In this document: in pieces, positions 16,881 through 25,813 of the stretch
Position numbering within the stretch: the stretch's first letter is position 1
Layout: the number at the start of each line of letters is the position of its first letter
Assembly (NCBI RefSeq): GCF_037198315.1
Contig: NZ_CP144913.1
Location: forward strand, 496,001-560,000
DNA length: 64,000 nucleotides
Source: Janibacter sp. A1S7
GTDB lineage: Bacteria > Actinomycetota > Actinomycetes > Actinomycetales > Dermatophilaceae
Direction of reading: 5' to 3'
Position numbers and translations under genes: made by a program
Notes under the pieces: model-generated
Told to the model about the DNA's origin: nothing
Databases searched by the model: none
The model's input: the letters and a program-made list of their open reading frames with translations, nothing else

Positions 16881-17702
16881 TCAGCGGCCGAAGACGGGTG
16901 GACGCTTCTCCACGAAGGCGCGCGCCGCCTCGACGTGATCGGCGGACAGGCCGCACTCCTTGTGCCGCGGAACCTCGGCGGCCATGGACTCGGACAGCGT
17001 CTGCTGCGGTGCCTCGAGCAGGTTGCGCTTGATGTGGGCCAGCGCGAGGGTCGGGCCGTCGGCGAGTCGGCGGGCCAGGACACGGGTCTGCTCGACCAGC
17101 TCGTCCTCGGCCACCAGTCGGTTCAGCAGCCCCAGGTCCAGGCTGGCCTGACCGTCCAGACGTGGGTTGAGCATGAGCAGCTCGCGGGCCTTGGCCGGGC
17201 CGACGAGGTGGGTCAGGAGCCAGGCGACGCCGTAGTCGCCGGAGAGCGCCACGGCTGCGAAGGCAGTGGCCACGACCGTGCGCGGCGTCCCGATGCGCAG
17301 GTCCGCGGCCAGCGCGAGACCCAGACCGGCGCCGGCTGCGGCTCCGGGGAGGGAGGCGATGACCGGTTTCGGGAACCGGTGGATCCGGGCAACGGTCTCC
17401 TCCTGGTTCTGCAGCTGCTCGGCCACGGCGACCGGGTCGACCTCGGTGGCCCCGCCCCCTTCGCCGCCCTGCTCGTCGAAGTCCCTGACGTCACCGCCGG
17501 CACAGAACGCGCGGCCGGCGCCGGTGAGGACGAGCGCGCGGACCGCAGGGTCCTGCTCGGCCTGCTCCAGGAAACGGCTCAGCCCCTCGAGCATGGGCCG
17601 GGACATGGCGTTGCGGCGGTCGGGGCGGTTGAGGGTGATCGTGGCGACGCCCTCGGTGACGTCGTACAGGACGTGGTCGGCGGCGGTGGACGGGTCACTC
17701 AT
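16881..17702 (-). CDS. Enoyl-CoA hydratase/isomerase family protein
   Basis: A 273-residue crotonase-fold enzyme. The substrate pocket motif GRAFCAGGDVRDFDEQ (about 63-78) and the oxyanion-hole region PGAAAGAGLGLALAADL (about 119-135) are present. The catalytic loop reads SGDYGVAWLL, with Asp where hydratases usually have Glu; this resembles isomerase-type members, so the reaction may be double-bond isomerisation or hydration. The start overlaps the end of the MFS gene by eight bases, making a two-gene leftward operon. It belongs to the unit that starts at the shared-operator promoter near 19080. Confidence 0.82.
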   Translation of the reverse strand: MSDPSTAADHVLYDVTEGVATITLNRPDRRNAMSRPMLEGLSRFLEQAEQDPAVRALVLTGAGRAFCAGGDVRDFDEQGGEGGGATEVDPVAVAEQLQNQEETVARIHRFPKPVIASLPGAAAGAGLGLALAADLRIGTPRTVVATAFAAVALSGDYGVAWLLTHLVGPAKARELLMLNPRLDGQASLDLGLLNRLVAEDELVEQTRVLARRLADGPTLALAHIKRNLLEAPQQTLSESMAAEVPRHKECGLSADHVEAARAFVEKRPPVFGR

Positions 17703-19053
17703 GGTGCTCCTCGGGGTGGGGATGGGTGGATGCGGTGTGTCGGGTCAGGGCGACCACGGCGGTCAGGGGGACGAGAGCCAGAACGAGCACGGCCCCGTCG
17801 AAGCCGATCACCCCGCCGAGGCCGCCCACGGCGGCCGCGCCGAGGCTCCCGCCCAGCAGGAAGACGAGGGTCAACAGGCCCAGCGCCCCGCCTCGTCCTC
17901 GGGTGGGGACCGACTCGGCGACGAGCATCGTCATCGCCGGCTGCCCCAGACCGAAGGAGGTCATCAGCACCAGCGTGGCGAGCACGAGCGGATAGGGCGA
18001 GGTGAGCGCGATCCCGAGCGCGGCCAGGGCCAGGGCGGACAGGACGCCCAGGCCGGCGACCCGCTGGGCGTGCGCCGCGCCCAGGCGCAGCAGCAGCGGA
18101 GCCGTCAGGCGCGGGGCGAGCAGCCCGAGCGCGGCGCAGGGGATGAGCAGCAGCCCGACGTGCAGGATCGGCCACCCGGCCGCGACGAGGGCCGTGGGGA
18201 TGGCCACGAGCATGCCGAACCACGACGAGGAGAGACTGACGGCGGTGAGCAGGCTCGTGCGGGCGCCGCTGTCGGTGATCATGGCCAGCGGCAGGACGCC
18301 TTCGGGGTGGCGGCGCGCGCGCAGCACGGCGACGGGTGTGGCCGTGAGCAGGGCAACCAGACCCAGGGCGGCCACGACCGGGCCCAGGGTGGCGACCTGG
18401 AGGGACAGCACGGCACCGCTGGCCGCGATGGCGATGAGAGCGGCTCCGCCCACATCGAGGGTTGCGCCGGGTTGGCGGGTCGTCGGCAGGTCCCGTCGCA
18501 CCAGGGGCAGCAGGGCCAGTGCCACGACGGGGATCGCGACAACGGGTCGCCAGCCGAGGGAGCCGACGAGGGCCGCCCCCACGACGGGCCCGAGCACGTT
18601 GACCGTGGCCCCCACGGAGGCATACGTCGCCATCGCCCGGGCTCGTCCGTCGCCATGGAAGATCGCCTGGACTGCCGCCAGTGTCAGGGCGGGTACCGCC
18701 GCCGCGCCCAGACCCTGCATCACGCGGGCGGTGATCAACGTCGGGAGGCTGTCCGCGAGTGCCCCCGCGCACGCGGCCGCCACCATGACCCACAGGCCCA
18801 GGACCAGGGGGGCGCGGATGCCGTGGATGTCCGCGAGTCGACCGAAGATGCCGCTGCCGACGGCCAGGGCCAGCGAGTAGCAGCTGACGACGAGAGCGGC
18901 TCGTCCGGGCGTGACGTCCAGGTCGAGGGCGATGACCGGCAGCGACACGGCCACCGCGGCACTGCCGAGCCCCGTCACGCCGAAGAGCGCGGCGAGGGCG
19001 GTCGCCAGAGCGCCCCGATGGGCCTCTGCCCGGGGGAGGGCGGACTCGACCAT
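17695..19053 (-). CDS. MFS transporter, drug/metabolite efflux type
   Basis: A 452-residue major facilitator, with many hydrophobic helices and the conserved loop motif GRLADIHGIRAPLVLG. Helix 5 carries a motif-C-like GATVNVLGPVVGAAL, which is typical of proton-driven exporters of the DHA families. It is transcribed leftward together with the enoyl-CoA hydratase gene, from a divergent region with the shared operator. It may export a toxic intermediate or an acid of the pathway. The C-terminal tail is histidine- and glutamate-rich (HPHPEEHHE). Confidence 0.78.
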   Translation of the reverse strand: MVESALPRAEAHRGALATALAALFGVTGLGSAAVAVSLPVIALDLDVTPGRAALVVSCYSLALAVGSGIFGRLADIHGIRAPLVLGLWVMVAAACAGALADSLPTLITARVMQGLGAAAVPALTLAAVQAIFHGDGRARAMATYASVGATVNVLGPVVGAALVGSLGWRPVVAIPVVALALLPLVRRDLPTTRQPGATLDVGGAALIAIAASGAVLSLQVATLGPVVAALGLVALLTATPVAVLRARRHPEGVLPLAMITDSGARTSLLTAVSLSSSWFGMLVAIPTALVAAGWPILHVGLLLIPCAALGLLAPRLTAPLLLRLGAAHAQRVAGLGVLSALALAALGIALTSPYPLVLATLVLMTSFGLGQPAMTMLVAESVPTRGRGGALGLLTLVFLLGGSLGAAAVGGLGGVIGFDGAVLVLALVPLTAVVALTRHTASTHPHPEEHHE

Positions 19054-19069
19054 GCGACCTCGCGGAGAC

Positions 19070-19098
19070 TTGAATCTGAATCAGAGTTCAAGTATACC
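19070..19098. promoter_or_regulatory. Divergent control region with operator site 3
   Basis: The operator TGAATCAGAGTTCA at 19077-19090 lies between the leftward MFS unit and the rightward HAD unit. A further TTGAAT half-site precedes it. For the rightward genes, TTGAAT (19070-19075) and TATACC (19093-19098) are 17 bases apart. The leftward -35 would be TTGAAC (complement of 19086-19091), but I see no good leftward -10 box. Confidence 0.62.
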
Positions 19099-19139
19099 TG
19101 TGTTCCACAGGTTGTCCATGTCCCGAAAGGTCCCAGCTG

Positions 19140-19820
19140 ATGGCCCTGTCCTCCTCGCCCATCATGGACGCCGACGACGCACCGCGACGCTCGGCCGTCC
19201 TCATCGACTTCGGCGGCGTGCTCACGGTGCCCCTGCGGCAGGCCTTCACCGAGCTCGGTGCCGACCTGGGGGTCGACGCCGACACCGCCCTTCGCGTGCT
19301 GGCCACCCACGAGGGCGCCCGGCGCGCACTCGGCGAGCACGAGATCGGACGTCTGGACGACGAGGGCTTCGAGGACGCCTTTGCCGCGGCGCTGACCGAC
19401 GCCGGCGGACGCGACGTCGAGCCGCGTGGTCTGCTGACCCGTCTGGGTGCCCACATGGAGCTGGATGAGTCGATGATCGACCTGGTGCGCGACCTGCGCG
19501 CGGCAGGTGTCCCCGTGGCCCTCGTCTCCAACTCGTTGGGCCGGGACAGCTATGCGCGCATCGACCTCGACGAGCTCTTCGACGTGACCGTGATCTCCGG
19601 CCGGGTCGGGGTGCGCAAGCCCTCGCGGCGGATCTACGCCATCGCCTGCGAGCAGCTCGGCGTGGAGCCTGACGAGTGCCTCCTCGTCGACGACCTCGAG
19701 CACAACCTCGTCGGAGCCGCCCGGCTCGGTATCGAGGGCATCCACCACCACCGCGCGGACGAGACGATCGTCGCCGTCCGGAAGGCCCTGGGGCTCGCGG
19801 TCAACACTCCCACCACCTGA
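19140..19820 (+). CDS. HAD-family hydrolase, ACAD10 N-terminal domain-like
   Basis: A 226-residue HAD-superfamily protein. Motif I is LIDFGGVLT with nucleophile Asp23; the usual acid/base second aspartate is replaced by Gly25. Motif II is VSNS (about 129-132), motif III Lys160 (VRKPSRR) and motif IV VDDLEHN (183-189). The Asp-to-Gly change suggests weak phosphatase activity or another role. It is followed by an acyl-CoA dehydrogenase and an APH-like kinase, the same three domains that are fused in human ACAD10. An AAAGG ribosome-binding site supports ATG 19140; ATG 19164 is an alternative start. Confidence 0.8.
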   Translation: MALSSSPIMDADDAPRRSAVLIDFGGVLTVPLRQAFTELGADLGVDADTALRVLATHEGARRALGEHEIGRLDDEGFEDAFAAALTDAGGRDVEPRGLLTRLGAHMELDESMIDLVRDLRAAGVPVALVSNSLGRDSYARIDLDELFDVTVISGRVGVRKPSRRIYAIACEQLGVEPDECLLVDDLEHNLVGAARLGIEGIHHHRADETIVAVRKALGLAVNTPTT

Positions 19821-19855
19821 CGTCACCCGACGTCTGCACAGATAGGACGGCCACC

Positions 19856-21079
19856 ATGTTCGAACTCAGTGAACGCGGACAGGACTACCGCGACCGGCTG
19901 CTCGCCTTCATGGACGAGCACGTCTACCCGGCCGAGTCGGTCTACCGGCAGCAGATGACTGCGGCCGGTGACCCCAACCACCATCCCCAGATCCTGGAGG
20001 ACCTCAAGGCGGAGGCGCGCCGTCAGGGCCTGTGGAACCTCTTCCACCCGCACCCCGAGTGGGGCCCGGGCCTGACCAACCTCGAGTACGCGCACCTGGC
20101 CGAGATCACCGGTCGCAGCATCGAGCTCGCCCCCGAGGCGACCAACTGCAATGCTCCCGACACCGGCAACATGGAGGTGCTCACCCTCTTCGGATCCGAC
20201 GAGCACAAGGAGAAGTACCTGCGACCGCTCCTCGACGGCGAGATGGCCTCCGCCTTCGCGATGACGGAGCCGGCCGTCGCCAGCTCGGACGCGACGAACA
20301 TCGAGACCCGCATGGTCCGCGACGGTGACGAGTACGTCATCAACGGTCGTAAGTGGTGGACCTCGAACGCCCTGCACAAGAACTGCAAGGTCATGATCGT
20401 CATGGGCAAGACCGACCCCGACGCCCCGACCCACCGGCAGCAGTCGATGATGGTCGTGCCGATCGACACTGCGGGGGTGACGATCGAGCGGGGTCTGTCG
20501 GTGTTCGGCTACATGGACCGTGAGGGCCACGCCGAGGTGACCTTCACCGACGTGCGGGTGCCCGTCGACGCCCTGCTTGCCGGTGAGGGGGACGGCTTCA
20601 TGATCAGCCAGGCACGTCTCGGGCCGGGGCGCATCCACCACTGCATGCGCGCCATCGGCGTGGCCGAGCGTGCACTGGACATGATGATCGACCGGGCGCA
20701 GAGCCGCACGGCGTTCGGAGAGCCGATCGCGAACCGGGCCAACATCATGGACTGGGTGGCCGAGGCGCGCATCGAGATCGAGATGGCCCGGCTGCTCACC
20801 CTCAAGGCCGCGCACATGATGGACACGGTCGGCAACAAGGTGGCCCGTACCGAGATCGCGGCGATCAAGGTGGCCGCTCCGAACGTCGCGCTCAAGGTGA
20901 TCGACCGAGCCATCCAGGTGCACGGTGGCGGCGGCGTGAGCGATGACTTCCCGCTGGCCATGTGGTATGCGCACATGCGTACGCTGCGTCTCGCGGACGG
21001 GCCCGACGAGGTGCACAAGATGACCATCGCCCGTCGCGAGTACCGTCGGCGCAGTCCCGAGTGGGGGCGGAAGAAGTAA
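19856..21079 (+). CDS. Acyl-CoA dehydrogenase, ACAD10/ACAD11-like
   Basis: A 407-residue flavoenzyme with the dehydrogenase fold: N-terminal helices ([13 protein letters not shown]), the middle-domain motif [18 protein letters not shown], and the C-terminal [14 protein letters not shown] and [12 protein letters not shown] motifs. This full-length form with [11 protein letters not shown] and DGPDEVH is typical of the ACAD10/11 branch. In that branch, and in the bacterial levulinate pathway (LvaC), the partner kinase phosphorylates a 4-hydroxyacyl-CoA and the dehydrogenase-fold protein removes phosphate to give an enoyl-CoA. It lies between the HAD and APH genes in one operon. A paralogue is at 30102. 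Confidence 0.88.
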   Translation: MFELSERGQDYRDRLLAFMDEHVYPAESVYRQQMTAAGDPNHHPQILEDLKAEARRQGLWNLFHPHPEWGPGLTNLEYAHLAEITGRSIELAPEATNCNAPDTGNMEVLTLFGSDEHKEKYLRPLLDGEMASAFAMTEPAVASSDATNIETRMVRDGDEYVINGRKWWTSNALHKNCKVMIVMGKTDPDAPTHRQQSMMVVPIDTAGVTIERGLSVFGYMDREGHAEVTFTDVRVPVDALLAGEGDGFMISQARLGPGRIHHCMRAIGVAERALDMMIDRAQSRTAFGEPIANRANIMDWVAEARIEIEMARLLTLKAAHMMDTVGNKVARTEIAAIKVAAPNVALKVIDRAIQVHGGGGVSDDFPLAMWYAHMRTLRLADGPDEVHKMTIARREYRRRSPEWGRKK

Positions 21080-21102
21080 GTGGTCGAGACGAGGGAGAAG
21101 CG

Positions 21103-22131
21103 ATGAACGACGTGAGCGAGGGCCTGGACACCCGGGCCATGAGCGAGTGGCTCCAGGGCCTGGAGGTCGGTCTGCAGCCTCCTGTGGACTTCGAGCGGGT
21201 CGGCCTGGGGCAGTCCAACCTGACCTACCTCGCCACGGACGCGAAGGGGGCACGGCTCGTCATGCGTCGCCCGCCCCTGGGCGAGCTGCTCGCCTCTGCG
21301 CACGACGTGGCCCGGGAGCACCGGATCCTCTCGGCGCTGCAGGGCACCGACGTGCCGGTGCCGTTGGTGCACGGGCTCTGTCAGGACGCGGCGGTCACCG
21401 ACGTGCCGGTTCTCGTCGTGGACTTCGTCGAGGGGGCCGTGCTCGACGACCGTCGTGACGCCGAGGCGCTCGACCCCGCGGCCCGTCATCACGTCGGCTT
21501 CTCCCTCGTCGACACGCTGACCCACATCCACGCGCTCGACCTCGAGCAGGTGGGCCTGGCGGACCTGGCCAGCCACAAGCCGTACGGGGCCCGTCAGCTG
21601 CGTCGCTGGTCCCAGCAGTGGGACCTCTCCCGCACCCGCGACCTGCCGGACCTGGAGCGGCTCACCGAACGGCTCGCGGCGCGTGACCCCGGCCCCGGGG
21701 AGGTGCGCCTGGTCCACGGGGACAGCCATCTGCGCAATGTGATCATCGACCCGGACGGTGCCGACGTGCGCGCCATCCTCGACTGGGAGCTGTGCACGCT
21801 GGGAGACCCCCTGGCCGACCTCGGCACCCTCCTGGCCTACTGGCCGCAGGCCGGTGACCCCCCGACGATGCGCTTCGACGCCTCGACCGTCAGTGGCTTC
21901 GCCACCCGCACGGAGCTGGTCGAGCACTACGCGCAGGTCTCGGGCCGGGACGTGACGTCCGTCCCGTTCTGGCACGCGTTGGGGCTGTGGAAGCTCGGGA
22001 TCATCCTCGAGGGGGTGCGCCGGCGTCAGCTCGACGACCCGCGCAACCTCACGGCGATGGGGGAGATCCCCGCCAAGGCGGTCGACGAACTCGTGGCCTG
22101 CGCGCACGTCGTGCTGGACGACGCCGATTAG
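21103..22131 (+). CDS. APH-fold kinase, ACAD11 N-terminal/LvaA-like
   Basis: A 342-residue phosphotransferase family protein. The catalytic loop is LVHGDSHLRNVI (His205, Asp207, Asn212), and the magnesium-binding motif is LDWEL (Asp227). Antibiotic resistance is unlikely: its operon partner is an acyl-CoA dehydrogenase, and the homologous domains in ACAD10/11 and LvaA act on hydroxyacyl-CoA. I infer that it phosphorylates the hydroxyl of a 4-hydroxyacyl-CoA. I start at ATG 21103, preceded by GAGGGAG; the longer frame overlaps the dehydrogenase gene. LvaA works with a small partner, LvaB; I see no LvaB-like gene here. Confidence 0.85.
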   Translation: MNDVSEGLDTRAMSEWLQGLEVGLQPPVDFERVGLGQSNLTYLATDAKGARLVMRRPPLGELLASAHDVAREHRILSALQGTDVPVPLVHGLCQDAAVTDVPVLVVDFVEGAVLDDRRDAEALDPAARHHVGFSLVDTLTHIHALDLEQVGLADLASHKPYGARQLRRWSQQWDLSRTRDLPDLERLTERLAARDPGPGEVRLVHGDSHLRNVIIDPDGADVRAILDWELCTLGDPLADLGTLLAYWPQAGDPPTMRFDASTVSGFATRTELVEHYAQVSGRDVTSVPFWHALGLWKLGIILEGVRRRQLDDPRNLTAMGEIPAKAVDELVACAHVVLDDAD

Positions 22132-22141
22132 TCTGTCGACC

Positions 22142-22837
22142 ATGTCCAGCGAGAGCGACACCGCCAGCGCCCCACCGGACCTCGTCGACCCGACGAAGCT
22201 GGGCGTGCAACCGCAGACGGCCCGGGGGCAACGCACCCGTAACGCCCTGATCGCAGCGGCTCGCACCGTCTTCGAGCGCGACGGCTACGTCGACTCCCGC
22301 CTCGTGGACATCGTCGCCGAGGCGAAGTGCTCGATCGGCAGCTTCTACACGTGGTTCGACAGCAAGGAGGAGGTCTTCGCCGCCGTCCTGCACGAGGCGC
22401 AGAGCGAGATGCTCCACCCGGGGACCAACCGGATCGAGACCTCCGACGACCCGGTGGCGATCATCGACGCGAGCAACCGGGCCTACTTCGAGGCGTACCG
22501 GCGCAATGCCCGACTCAACCTGCTCCTGCAGCAGGTCTCGGCGGTCGACCCGCGCTTCCGCGAGATGCGCCGCGCGCGGGCCAGCGCCTTCGTCACGCGC
22601 AACGCCAGGGCGATCGCCGACCTGCAGGCCCGCGGGGTCGCCGACCGGGCAGTCGATCCCGAGATGGCGGCGAAGGCCCTGTCCGGCATGGTCTCGAGGC
22701 TGGCCTACGAGGTCTTCGCTCTGGGCGATCACGGCCCGCAGTCGGACCAGGAGTCCGTCGACGACCTCGTGGGCACCGCCACCCGGTTGTGGACAAACGC
22801 CCTGGGCCTGACCGCGCCGGAGCTGCGCGCGGACTGA
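22142..22837 (+). CDS. TetR-family transcriptional regulator
   Basis: A 231-residue regulator. The DNA-binding domain (about 28-75) has the typical RTRNALIAAARTVFERDGYVDS start and the recognition region CSIGSFYTWFDSKEEVF. The C-terminal helices form the ligand-binding domain; ligands of acyl-CoA-linked TetR proteins are often acyl-CoAs. It is the last gene of the HAD-ACAD-APH operon, ten bases after the kinase, so it would be under the control of operator site 3. It is the only recognisable DNA-binding regulator in the 10-41 kb island, hence the best candidate to bind TGAA-N6-TTCA. Confidence 0.87.
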   Translation: MSSESDTASAPPDLVDPTKLGVQPQTARGQRTRNALIAAARTVFERDGYVDSRLVDIVAEAKCSIGSFYTWFDSKEEVFAAVLHEAQSEMLHPGTNRIETSDDPVAIIDASNRAYFEAYRRNARLNLLLQQVSAVDPRFREMRRARASAFVTRNARAIADLQARGVADRAVDPEMAAKALSGMVSRLAYEVFALGDHGPQSDQESVDDLVGTATRLWTNALGLTAPELRAD

Positions 22838-22852
22838 GTGAGCGCGCCACCA

Positions 22853-22906
22853 CCACGACGTGACGAGGGGGGCCTGCCGCGGCAGGCCCCCCTCGTCACG
22901 TCGTGG
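22853..22906. terminator. Bidirectional terminator, perfect 54-bp palindrome
   Basis: A perfect 54-bp palindrome, arms beginning CCACGACGTGACGAGG and centred on GCCGCGGC, lies between the TetR gene and the convergent SDR gene. Each strand can form a hairpin of about 25 pairs. It should stop transcription in both directions. Confidence 0.85.
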
Positions 22907-22911
22907 GAAGG

Positions 22912-23688
22912 TCACCGGGCGATGGTGACCCCGCCGTCGACGGTCAGGGTGCTGCCGACGACGTAGTCGCCCGCCGTGGAGGCGAGGTAGATCGCTGCGG
23001 CGGCCATGTCCTCGGATCGGCCGATGCGGCCGGAGGGGATGTGCGCGGAGATCTCCTCGGCGTGGTCGCGGGCCTCCTTGTTCATGGTCGAGGCGAAGGC
23101 GCCGGGGGCGATCGCGCTGACGACGATGCCCTCGGGTGCCAGACGGGTGGCCATCCGCTTGGTGAGGTGGACGATCCCGGCCTTGCTGGCGTGGTACGAG
23201 TACGTCTCGAGTGGGTTGAGGGACAGCCCGTCGATCGAGGCGATGTTGATGACCTTGGCCAGGTGCCCGCCGCGCTGGTGACCGGCCAGCAGGAGGGGCT
23301 TGGCTGCCTGGGTGAGGAAGAAGGGGGCCTTGACGTTGAGATCCATGACCTTGTCCCAGCCGCTCTCGGGGAACTCGTCGAAGGGTTGGCCCCAGGCGGC
23401 CCCGGCGTTGTTGACCAGGATGTCGAGGTGGTCCTCGTGCTCGCCGAAGTCGGCGAGGAGGGCGGCGATCCCCTCGGTCGTGGACACGTCGCCGGGGAGG
23501 GCGACGCACCGGCCGAGTGCGGACAGCTCGGCGGCCGTCTCCCGGCAGGCCTCGGCCTTGCGGGCACTGATGTAGACCCGGGCACCCTGGCTGAGCAGGC
23601 CCTCGGCGATCATCCGGCCGATACCGCGGGAGCCGCCGGTGATCAGGGCGACGCGGCCGTCGAGGGAGAAGAGGGAGGAGATGTCCAT
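22912..23688 (-). CDS. SDR-family oxidoreductase (3-oxoacyl reductase-like)
   Basis: A 258-residue classical short-chain dehydrogenase. The cofactor motif is TGGSRGIGR (about 18-26), followed by NNAG, and the active site is the catalytic serine of INIASIDG with YHASK (Tyr and Lys). The C-terminal VGSTLTVDGG is the usual end of the family. It would reduce a 3-oxo or 4-oxo acyl derivative, or run in the oxidative direction in breakdown. I start at ATG 23688, which has an AGAAGGAC ribosome-binding site and fits a promoter at 23733-23761; GTG 23706 is a weaker option. It is divergent from the genes starting at 23834. Confidence 0.86.
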   Translation of the reverse strand: MDISSLFSLDGRVALITGGSRGIGRMIAEGLLSQGARVYISARKAEACRETAAELSALGRCVALPGDVSTTEGIAALLADFGEHEDHLDILVNNAGAAWGQPFDEFPESGWDKVMDLNVKAPFFLTQAAKPLLLAGHQRGGHLAKVINIASIDGLSLNPLETYSYHASKAGIVHLTKRMATRLAPEGIVVSAIAPGAFASTMNKEARDHAEEISAHIPSGRIGRSEDMAAAAIYLASTAGDYVVGSTLTVDGGVTIAR

Positions 23689-23732
23689 GGAGGGTCCTTC
23701 TGTCACGGGGGTGAGGTGGTGGTGCTGCCTCG

Positions 23733-23783
23733 ACCGTAGCGAGACGTGAATCCGGGTTCAAGACTTAGTTGAGGTGGGATTCA
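23733..23783. promoter_or_regulatory. Divergent promoter with operator site 4 and a second imperfect site
   Basis: The operator TGAATCCGGGTTCA at 23747-23760 lies in the spacer of a good leftward promoter: TTGAAC (complement of 23756-23761), 17 bases, TACGGT (complement of 23733-23738). A second imperfect copy, TGAGGTGGGATTCA, is at 23770-23783, 23 bases further on, and overlaps a weak rightward pair TTGAGG / GATGGT. Two sites may allow cooperative binding. Confidence 0.65.
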
Positions 23784-23833
23784 CGTTGTGGGATGGTGGC
23801 CGCAACCATTCGCCGAGCGACGCAGGAGAGTTC

Positions 23834-24835
23834 ATGAGCTGGTCATCGCAGGAGGCCCGTCTCGCCGAGCGACCGACAGGTCGCCCGGACGCGAGCACGT
23901 GGGACATCACCACGGTGGAGGTCCCGGACCCCGAGCCGGGACAGTTCCTCGTCAAGGTCGACCTCATCTCGCTCGACCCGGCCATGCGCGGCTGGCTCAA
24001 CGACGTGCGCTCCTACATCCCGCCAGTCGGCGTGGGGGAGGTGATGCGGGCCTTCACCTCCGGGGAGGTGGTGGCCTCCCAGCACCCCGACTTCGCGGTC
24101 GGGGACGCCGTCAGCGGCGTCCTGGGAGTGCGCGAGTACGCCCTGTCCGACGGGAAGGGGGTGACGAAGCTCGATCTCGACGTGGCCCCCGCCGCCACTT
24201 GGCTCGGTGCGCTCGGCATGCCGGGTATGACCGCCTACTTCGGCCTCGAGGACGTCGGTCGTGCCCAGCCGGGTGAGACAGTGCTCGTCTCGGCGGCGGC
24301 CGGGGCCGTGGGCAGCACGGTCGTCCAGCTCGCCAAGGCCAAGGGGTGTCGCGTCATCGGCGTCGCCGGCGGGCCGGAGAAGGTCGCGTGGTTGCGTGAG
24401 CTCGGGTGCGACGAGGCCATCGACCGTCGTGAGGGCAACCTCGTGCGCCAGGTGCGCCGCGCCGCCCCGGATGGAGTGGACGTCTACTTCGACAACGTCG
24501 GCGGCGAGCTGCTCGACGCCGCACTGGCCAACCTCGCACGCGGCGCGCGCATCGCGATCTGCGGCGCGATCGCCTCCTACAACGAGGAGTCCCTGCCCCC
24601 GGGGCCCAGCCGCTACATGTCGTTGCTCGTCTTCCGCGCGACCATGCAGGGGTTCGTCGTCTTCGACTACGAGGACCGCTACCCCGAGGCGGTCGCCGCC
24701 ATCGCCCGGCTCGTCGACCAGGGGCAGTTCGTCGCCACCGAGACCACCCTCGTCGGCGGCGTCGCCGGGTTCCCCGAGGCGCTGCTCGGCCTCTTCGACG
24801 GGGTCAACACCGGCAAGCTGCTCCTCCAGGCCTGA
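23834..24835 (+). CDS. NADP-dependent oxidoreductase, PTGR/CurA-like MDR family
   Basis: A 333-residue zinc-free medium-chain reductase of the leukotriene B4 12-hydroxydehydrogenase / prostaglandin reductase group. Family marks are LDPAMRGWLND in the N-terminal domain, GMPGMTAYFGL, the cofactor motif SAAAGAVGSTVVQLAK and DVYFDNVGGE. Such enzymes reduce the double bond of enones or enals with NADPH. Start ATG 23834 has a GGAGAG ribosome-binding site; the longer frame from 23774 begins inside the promoter region. It leads a three-gene operon with a second reductase and a thioesterase. Confidence 0.85.
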   Translation: MSWSSQEARLAERPTGRPDASTWDITTVEVPDPEPGQFLVKVDLISLDPAMRGWLNDVRSYIPPVGVGEVMRAFTSGEVVASQHPDFAVGDAVSGVLGVREYALSDGKGVTKLDLDVAPAATWLGALGMPGMTAYFGLEDVGRAQPGETVLVSAAAGAVGSTVVQLAKAKGCRVIGVAGGPEKVAWLRELGCDEAIDRREGNLVRQVRRAAPDGVDVYFDNVGGELLDAALANLARGARIAICGAIASYNEESLPPGPSRYMSLLVFRATMQGFVVFDYEDRYPEAVAAIARLVDQGQFVATETTLVGGVAGFPEALLGLFDGVNTGKLLLQA

Positions 24836-24859
24836 CCACCACTGACCGAAGGACGATTC

Positions 24860-25813
24860 ATGCGCGCCATCCACATCTCCTCCCTCGACGGGCCCGACGC
24901 GGTCGAGCTCGTCGACCTGCCCGACCCCGGCGCAGAGGGCCTGGTGACCATCCGGACCCGGGCTGCGGGGGTCGCCTTCCCCGAGCTGCTCCAGACCCGG
25001 GGTCTCTACCAGATGAAGCCCGACCTCCCCTTCGTCCCCGGGGCCGAGGTCGCCGGTGTCGTCGAGAGCGCTCCCGAGGGGAGTGGGTTCACACCGGGTG
25101 ACCGGGTGGCAGCGCTGACGCTGCTCGGCGGGTTCGCGGAGAAGGTCCAGGCGCAGCCGGACCTGACCTTCCCCCTGCCGGACGGGGTCTCCTTCGAGGA
25201 GGCAGCGTCCTTCACCTTCAACTACGCGACCGTCTACTTCGCGCTCGTCGAGCGCGGTGCGCTGGCAAAGGGCGAGAGCGTCCTCGTGCACGGCGCGGCC
25301 GGTGGTATCGGGACGGCGGCCATCCAGATGGCCAAGGCCTTCGGTGCCGACCGCGTCATCGCAGTGGTTTCCACCGAGGCGAAGGGGGAGGTCGCCCGCG
25401 AGGCAGGTGCCGACGAGGTCGTCCTCGCCGACGGCTTCCTCGAGACGATCGGCAAGGCCTGCGTCGACGTCGTCGTCGATCCCGTGGGCGGGGACCGGTT
25501 CACCGACTCGTTGCGCTCGCTGAAGGAGAACGGTCGGCTGCTGGTCATCGGCTTCACCGCGGGCGAGATCCCCACGGTCAAGGTCAATCGCCTGCTGCTG
25601 AACAACGTCTCCGTCGTGGGGGTGGGCTGGGGTGCCTACGCTTTGTCGCGGCCCGGCCACGTGCGCAAGGAGTGGGAGGCCATGCTGCCGCACCTGCGCA
25701 GCGGCGCCCTGCGACCGGTCGTCGGGGCCACCCACGCACTGGAGGACGCGGCGCGGGCGCTGACGTCGCTTGAGGGGCGCACGGTCACCGGGAAGGTCGT
25801 GCTCGTGCCATGA
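24860..25813 (+). CDS. NADPH:quinone oxidoreductase family protein
   Basis: A 317-residue zinc-free MDR enzyme. It has the N-terminal ELLQTRGLYQMKPDLPFVPGAEVAG region, the cofactor motif VHGAAGGIGTAAIQMAK, and DVVVDPVGGDRF. It is distinct from the PTGR-like gene before it and more like quinone or acryloyl/crotonyl-type reductases. It lies 24 bases after the previous gene and overlaps the thioesterase gene by ATGA. Its place suggests reduction of an unsaturated intermediate of the same pathway. The substrate is not readable from the sequence. Confidence 0.84.
   Translation: MRAIHISSLDGPDAVELVDLPDPGAEGLVTIRTRAAGVAFPELLQTRGLYQMKPDLPFVPGAEVAGVVESAPEGSGFTPGDRVAALTLLGGFAEKVQAQPDLTFPLPDGVSFEEAASFTFNYATVYFALVERGALAKGESVLVHGAAGGIGTAAIQMAKAFGADRVIAVVSTEAKGEVAREAGADEVVLADGFLETIGKACVDVVVDPVGGDRFTDSLRSLKENGRLLVIGFTAGEIPTVKVNRLLLNNVSVVGVGWGAYALSRPGHVRKEWEAMLPHLRSGALRPVVGATHALEDAARALTSLEGRTVTGKVVLVP

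Noticed and set aside
19062..19092. A leftward promoter for the MFS unit at operator site 3
   Set aside because: TTGAAC is present as a -35 box but the bases 17 away (TCTCCG on the minus strand) do not make a convincing -10; left open rather than called.
17266..19140. A 624-codon plus-strand frame opposite the MFS and enoyl-CoA hydratase genes
   Set aside because: Its sequence is a Gln/Gly/Arg/His-rich low-complexity run, while the minus strand encodes two recognisable proteins.
21103..22131. APH-fold gene as an aminoglycoside resistance determinant
   Set aside because: It lies in an operon with an acyl-CoA dehydrogenase and lacks any resistance context; ACAD11/LvaA-type kinases explain it better.
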